Positions 23,644-27,233 of a DNA stretch of 27,233 bases are shown here, piece by piece. Under the pieces are notes generated by a model that did no database searches, was not told the origin of the DNA, and saw only the letters and a program-made list of their open reading frames with translations. The stretch is from Bacteriovoracaceae bacterium UBA7317. Its GTDB lineage: Bacteria > Bdellovibrionota > Bacteriovoracia > Bacteriovoracales > Bacteriovoracaceae. Within the stretch, counting starts at the first letter, position 1. Each line of letters opens with the position of its first letter. A program made the position numbers and the translations under genes. The stretch spans positions 1 through 27,233 of the forward strand of contig DKQD01000003.1 of assembly GCA_002474345.1 (NCBI GenBank). Reading direction: 5' to 3'.

Positions 23644-24954
23644 ATGAGTTTTGTAAGTAATGAAAGTAGCAAGCATTTAAATAAAATGATTCCAGATGTT
23701 TACCGACTTGGCTCCGTAAAGAAAATTAGGGGTGTAGAGGGATGTACTCCTTGGCTTTTTGATTTCTCCGATCATTATTCTCTTTTTGATTGGGGAAAAA
23801 TGCCGGATGAGCTTCCCTTAAAAGGGAAGAGTCTTGCTCTTATGAGCCTGGCCATTTATGACTACTTAGAAGACTCTAACTCTTGGGAATCATTAGATGA
23901 TTTTCCTGGTCATATAGACTCGAAGTCGATCACTCATTCTTGTTTAGAGTGGCTGAAGAAAAACGGACTTAAAACACATTTGAAAGGTGCTTGGAATGAA
24001 AAAGGGCCTATCAATCTTAAAAATAATAAAGAGTGGGAAAGGTTAGAAACCAAAGGTCCTCTTTATTTGGATTTTACTCCTTTTAAAGTTCAAAAACCGA
24101 AATGGAGTGATGACTTAAGTTTCTGGGATTACTCTTGTTTTAAAAAACCTCAATTAAAAGGTTTCGTTCCTTTGGAAGTTGTTTTTCGTTTTGGCCTTCC
24201 TGAAGGAAGCTCGTTTCGAAAAAGAATCAAAGATAGACCTTACTTGGAGGAGGTTTTACAAACTCTTCCCGAGTCTTATTCAAATAAATTTATGGAAGAT
24301 CTATGTAATGGCCAATATGATAATGGGCTTTGGGACTTTCCAATTATAGAGTTTTCGACCAAGTGGGAGCCTGAAGACCGTTTTGTAACCTACGGAGAAG
24401 CCCAAGAGATATCAGGTCTAAGTGATGGAGAATGGGCGGCTTTTATCGAGTGGAACCGGCTTGTGGCCATTAAATTGCGTTCCTTTTTTAAAAAAATTGA
24501 CCTTGTGCTTTGGGATGGGAAATGTGAGTGGGGGGCCACAAACGAGGAAGGGCCATTTCCTGGTCAAAGGAATTTTGTTTTGGCCGACAGTTTGGGACCT
24601 GATGAGCTCCGTTTGACTTATAAGGGGAAATCCCTTTCTAAAGAAATTTTAAGAACTTCTTATAGAAAAACAAAATGGGCCAAGTATGTGTCATTGGCCA
24701 AAGAAGAATCAAGGTCGAAAGGACTGAAGGATTGGAAAGACTATTTTTATAAATCTAATTTTCCAGTGAATTCAGAACCACCTTCTTTAGAGAAAGAGCA
24801 TAAAAATGTTTTTTCAATGATTTATCAGACTTTATCTAATCATGTTTGTAAACAAGTCTATCAAAAAGTGCCTTTCCCTGAAGCCATGGCTTTAGATGAT
24901 TTAGTAAGGGCCATATCAAGCCTGGAGTCTAATAAGTCGGAGGGGGATGAGTGA
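23644..24954 (+). CDS. purC: SAICAR synthetase (PurC), long form
   Basis: Joins CAIR and aspartate using ATP to form SAICAR. Family marks are VYRLGSVKKIRGVEG with FDFSDHYSLFDWG (the SAICAR synthetase start, where others have GKVRDxY and SDR.SAFD), PLEVVFRFGLPEGSSF (the VRNxxxGS region), PIIEFSTKWEPEDRF (E.S.K.ED) and WDGKCEWGATNEEG, followed by VLADSLGPDELRL (DGK.EFG and DE..PDS.R-like). It has 436 residues against about 240 for E. coli and about 300 for yeast. Extra sequence lies around residues 85-170 and in the final 120 residues, whose nature I cannot recognise. A strong ribosome site (GAGGGAGGAA) lies directly before the ATG. The stop overlaps the purD GTG (GTGA). Confidence 0.85.
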   Translation: MSFVSNESSKHLNKMIPDVYRLGSVKKIRGVEGCTPWLFDFSDHYSLFDWGKMPDELPLKGKSLALMSLAIYDYLEDSNSWESLDDFPGHIDSKSITHSCLEWLKKNGLKTHLKGAWNEKGPINLKNNKEWERLETKGPLYLDFTPFKVQKPKWSDDLSFWDYSCFKKPQLKGFVPLEVVFRFGLPEGSSFRKRIKDRPYLEEVLQTLPESYSNKFMEDLCNGQYDNGLWDFPIIEFSTKWEPEDRFVTYGEAQEISGLSDGEWAAFIEWNRLVAIKLRSFFKKIDLVLWDGKCEWGATNEEGPFPGQRNFVLADSLGPDELRLTYKGKSLSKEILRTSYRKTKWAKYVSLAKEESRSKGLKDWKDYFYKSNFPVNSEPPSLEKEHKNVFSMIYQTLSNHVCKQVYQKVPFPEAMALDDLVRAISSLESNKSEGDE

Positions 24955-26306
24955 GCTCTTTAAATAAAATAATAATTATTGGCTCTGGTGGGAGAGAGCA
25001 GGCGATGGCCTTTAAGTTGGCCCAATCAAGTGAAGTCAGCTTAATTTATGTATGTCCTGATCCAAAAACACCCTTTCCTTCGGAGAAAATAAAAGGGCTG
25101 GATTTGAATCCAAATCATTTTGAGGAATTAGGTCATTATGCCTTGGAAGAGGAAATAGACCTTGTTGTTGTTGGTCCAGAAGTTCCCCTTGTAAATGGTG
25201 TTGTCGACTTTTTGGAAAGGAAAGGCATTTCTGTTTTGGGGCCCTCAAAAGAGGGGGCTAAGTTAGAGGGGTCAAAGCATTTTTCTAAACAGCTAATGAA
25301 AGAATCTGAAATCCCAACTGCAAAATTTAAGAATGCCTCTTCTTACGAAGAAGGACTTGAGTACCTTGAGAAGGTCAATGAATCGGGCTTGGTTGATTTA
25401 GGTGTTGTTATTAAGGCCGACAAATTAGCGGCAGGGAAAGGGGTATTTCTTTGTAACTCAGAAAATGAGGCCAGGGATGTCCTTTTTAAAATTATGAAAG
25501 ATGAGTCCTTTGTAATTAAGGATAATAAAGTCGTTATCGAGGAAAAACTTTTTGGAAAAGAAATTTCAGCCTTCGCTCTTTGCGATGGCGACTCCTTTTT
25601 AACTCTTGGGTTTGCAAGGGATTACAAGAGGTTGAAAGATTGTGATGAGGGACCCAATACAGGCGGAATGGGAGGCTTCTCTAACCCTGAACTTGTAAAT
25701 GAGATCCTTCAAAAGGAAATTGAGGAAAACGTTTTTTCTAAAACCTTAAACTCGTTGAAAAGTCGTGGAATTCATTACAAAGGAATTCTGTTTGCGGGCC
25801 TTATGATAGACCCAAGTGGTGTGGTTAATGTTCTTGAGTTTAATGTTAGGATGGGAGATCCAGAAGCTCAAATCCTCCTACCCCTTGTGAAAGAAGATTT
25901 ATTTCCTCTTTTTAAGGCCGCTGCAGATGGTGAATTGTTAGAGCTTATAAAAAGAAGACCTCCATCTTTAAAAAATAAAGTTCACATGAAAAGTGAGAGC
26001 TCTGTTCATGTTGTTATGGTTTCAGAAGGTTACCCTATTTTAGAAAAGGGAAGAAACATGAAGCTAGAACAGCCTATCAGCTTTCCTCAAGTCAATCAGA
26101 GAAAAGAGGCCTTAACTTATTGCTTTTTAAGTGGTGCTATGAAGGAAAATGAAGGGAATAGACTTTTAAATAGTAGTGGTCGAGTTTTGGGAATCACAGG
26201 TCTTGGGTTAAACCTTAAAGAAGCTCGCGAAAGGGCCTATGAAAGAGTTCACCAAACTAATTTTGAAGGGGCTCACTATAGAAGTGATATTGCGCTTAAT
26301 CTTTGA
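24951..26306 (+). CDS. purD: Phosphoribosylamine-glycine ligase (GAR synthetase)
   Basis: ATP-grasp enzyme joining phosphoribosylamine and glycine, the second purine step. Motifs in order: IIIIGSGGREQAMA at the start, VVVGPEVPLVNGVVD around residue 70, VIKADKLAAGKGVF around 155-170, the ATP-grasp loop FARDYKRLKDCDEGPNTGGMG, and LEFNVRMGDPEAQILLPL, which holds the metal-binding Glu and Asn. The C-terminal domain ends GLNLKEARERAYERVHQTNF, as in E. coli PurD. Residues 451 against about 430. The start is the GTG at 24951, forming a GTGA overlap with purC and preceded by GGAGGGGG, so translation is probably coupled. Confidence 0.96.
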   Translation: MSSLNKIIIIGSGGREQAMAFKLAQSSEVSLIYVCPDPKTPFPSEKIKGLDLNPNHFEELGHYALEEEIDLVVVGPEVPLVNGVVDFLERKGISVLGPSKEGAKLEGSKHFSKQLMKESEIPTAKFKNASSYEEGLEYLEKVNESGLVDLGVVIKADKLAAGKGVFLCNSENEARDVLFKIMKDESFVIKDNKVVIEEKLFGKEISAFALCDGDSFLTLGFARDYKRLKDCDEGPNTGGMGGFSNPELVNEILQKEIEENVFSKTLNSLKSRGIHYKGILFAGLMIDPSGVVNVLEFNVRMGDPEAQILLPLVKEDLFPLFKAAADGELLELIKRRPPSLKNKVHMKSESSVHVVMVSEGYPILEKGRNMKLEQPISFPQVNQRKEALTYCFLSGAMKENEGNRLLNSSGRVLGITGLGLNLKEARERAYERVHQTNFEGAHYRSDIALNL

Positions 26307-26326
26307 GAAGGTCATTGGGAAAAAAA

Positions 26327-26914
26327 ATGAAAGCCGTTATTCTAGCGAGTGGAGAGGGAACAAATGCTGAAAATATTGTTTCCTTTTTCCAAAATAAAAA
26401 GGAATGTCTTGAAGTCCTAGGAATCATTAGTGATAAGGCGGGTTCTGGAGTCCTTGAGAGGGCAAAAGGTTGGGATATTCCAACGGCACTTATTGAAAAA
26501 AAATCAATGAAAAGGTCAATGCATGAAAGAGAAATATACCGCCAGGTAAAGGAGTGGGGAGGTCATTGGCTCCTTCTGGCAGGGTACATGAGAATACTAG
26601 GGCCACATTTTATTTCCAGATTTTACGATGAAAAAAGAGGCCATTCGAGAATAATTAACATTCACCCCTCTTTGCTACCATCTTTCAGAGGCTTAAGGGC
26701 CTATGAGAGGGCCTTTGAGGCGAAGGCCCCTTTTTCGGGAGTAAGCGTTCATTTTGTTGATGAGGGAATGGACACCGGTCAGCTTATCCTTCAAAAAAAA
26801 TTCAACCGCCTTCAAGAAGACAGCTTTGAAGATTTTAAAAAGAGGGGACAGCACTTAGAGCATATTGCTTATATTGAGGCCATATTTAAAGTACTTAAAG
26901 GGGATTACAGGTGA
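26327..26914 (+). CDS. purN: Phosphoribosylglycinamide formyltransferase
   Basis: Moves a formyl group from 10-formyltetrahydrofolate to GAR. The 195-residue product begins MKAVILASGEGTNAENIV, the standard PurN phosphate-binding start. The catalytic segment INIHPSLLPSFRGLRAYERA has the Asn and His of the active site, and VHFVDEGMDTGQLILQKK supplies the conserved Asp. LLAGYMRILGPHFI is the folate-site motif. The ATG at 26327 is preferred; a same-frame TTG at 26303 overlaps the purD stop and would add eight non-homologous residues. The stop overlaps the purL GTG. Confidence 0.95.
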   Translation: MKAVILASGEGTNAENIVSFFQNKKECLEVLGIISDKAGSGVLERAKGWDIPTALIEKKSMKRSMHEREIYRQVKEWGGHWLLLAGYMRILGPHFISRFYDEKRGHSRIINIHPSLLPSFRGLRAYERAFEAKAPFSGVSVHFVDEGMDTGQLILQKKFNRLQEDSFEDFKKRGQHLEHIAYIEAIFKVLKGDYR

Positions 26915-27233
26915 GTTTATTACGCTTAGAAATTAAGCCTATTGAGGAAACTATCCTTGGTGAAAATGGTTTTCTGTATGAAGAAATTCCTTTCTATATT
27001 TTAGATTTACCTAGCAATGCTCTTCCTTCATTGGCTAACCTTGAAGAGGTTTTTGGAGACCCCGTTCTTAACGATGTTTATATCGATGACTATGATCATT
27101 TTTGGGACAAGAAAAAGCCGAAATGGGTTATTGAAGTTAGTTTCAAACCTGGAGTAACTGATAACAGAGGGTTATGTGCCAAAGAAGCCTTAAACCTCTC
27201 TAGCCTATCTTGCTCTTTTGCCAAAAGTGGGAC
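26911..27233 (+). CDS. purL: Phosphoribosylformylglycinamidine synthase, N-terminal part (runs off window)
   Basis: Starts with GTG at 26911 in a GTGA overlap with purN and stays open to the window end (107 codons). The N-terminus carries a PurS-like region: WVIEVSFKPGVTDNRGLCAKE, where FKPGVTDNxG is the typical PurS/large-PurL motif. This points to a long PurL in which the PurS-like module is fused to the synthetase, rather than a separate purS gene. It catalyses FGAR plus glutamine to FGAM. The catalytic domains are outside the window, so whether the glutaminase (PurQ) part is fused cannot be seen. Confidence 0.85.
   Translation, partial: MSLLRLEIKPIEETILGENGFLYEEIPFYILDLPSNALPSLANLEEVFGDPVLNDVYIDDYDHFWDKKKPKWVIEVSFKPGVTDNRGLCAKEALNLSSLSCSFAKSG

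Overview
The window is an AT-rich, densely packed bacterial chromosome segment with no phage, IS, tRNA, rRNA or CRISPR. The gene content fits a Gram-negative didermic bacterium: TRAP transport, a Lol-like export cluster, an outer-membrane beta-barrel, and a secreted trypsin-like protease with LRR/ankyrin-like repeats. Together with the Lys/Glu/Asn-rich protein style this suggests a Bdellovibrionota/Bacteriovoracales-type organism. The lineage call is inference from style and content, not from a marker gene.

Layout. 1-1283: C-terminal part of a trypsin-like protease with a long repeat-like tail. 1453-4592: a TRAP transporter operon (dctP-dctQ-dctM) whose binding protein lacks the usual carboxylate-binding Arg. 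4669-8490: a very large membrane hybrid histidine kinase with degenerate domains, convergent with and abutting cca (tRNA CCA-adding enzyme, minus strand). 9844-11146: a glutathione S-transferase-like protein and a MarC-family membrane protein. 11425-11628: a small cysteine-rich protein behind a palindromic operator-like site.

The most interesting part is 11661-21051. On the minus strand, four genes are joined by 4-base stop/start overlaps: a diacylglycerol/sphingosine-kinase-family lipid kinase, an extended SDR of the fatty-acyl-reductase type, an acyl-ACP-reductase-like protein with a 300-residue extra N-terminal region, and a DUF3419/BtaA-like aminocarboxypropyl transferase. Divergent from it on the plus strand is a LolD-like ATPase, a LolE/FtsX-type permease, a LolA-like periplasmic protein with an acidic linker, and an outer-membrane beta-barrel. 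I propose that this is a paired 'make and export' locus for an unusual lipid. The families are recognised by sequence; the joint function is inference.

21211 to the window end: a purine biosynthesis operon purF-purE-purC-purD-purN-purL (purL cut by the window edge). PurE is divergent (class II-like core signature plus an inserted segment of about 90 residues) and PurC is much longer than usual. No purK lies between them. There is no gene-free stretch over 300 bases; the longest is 11147-11424.
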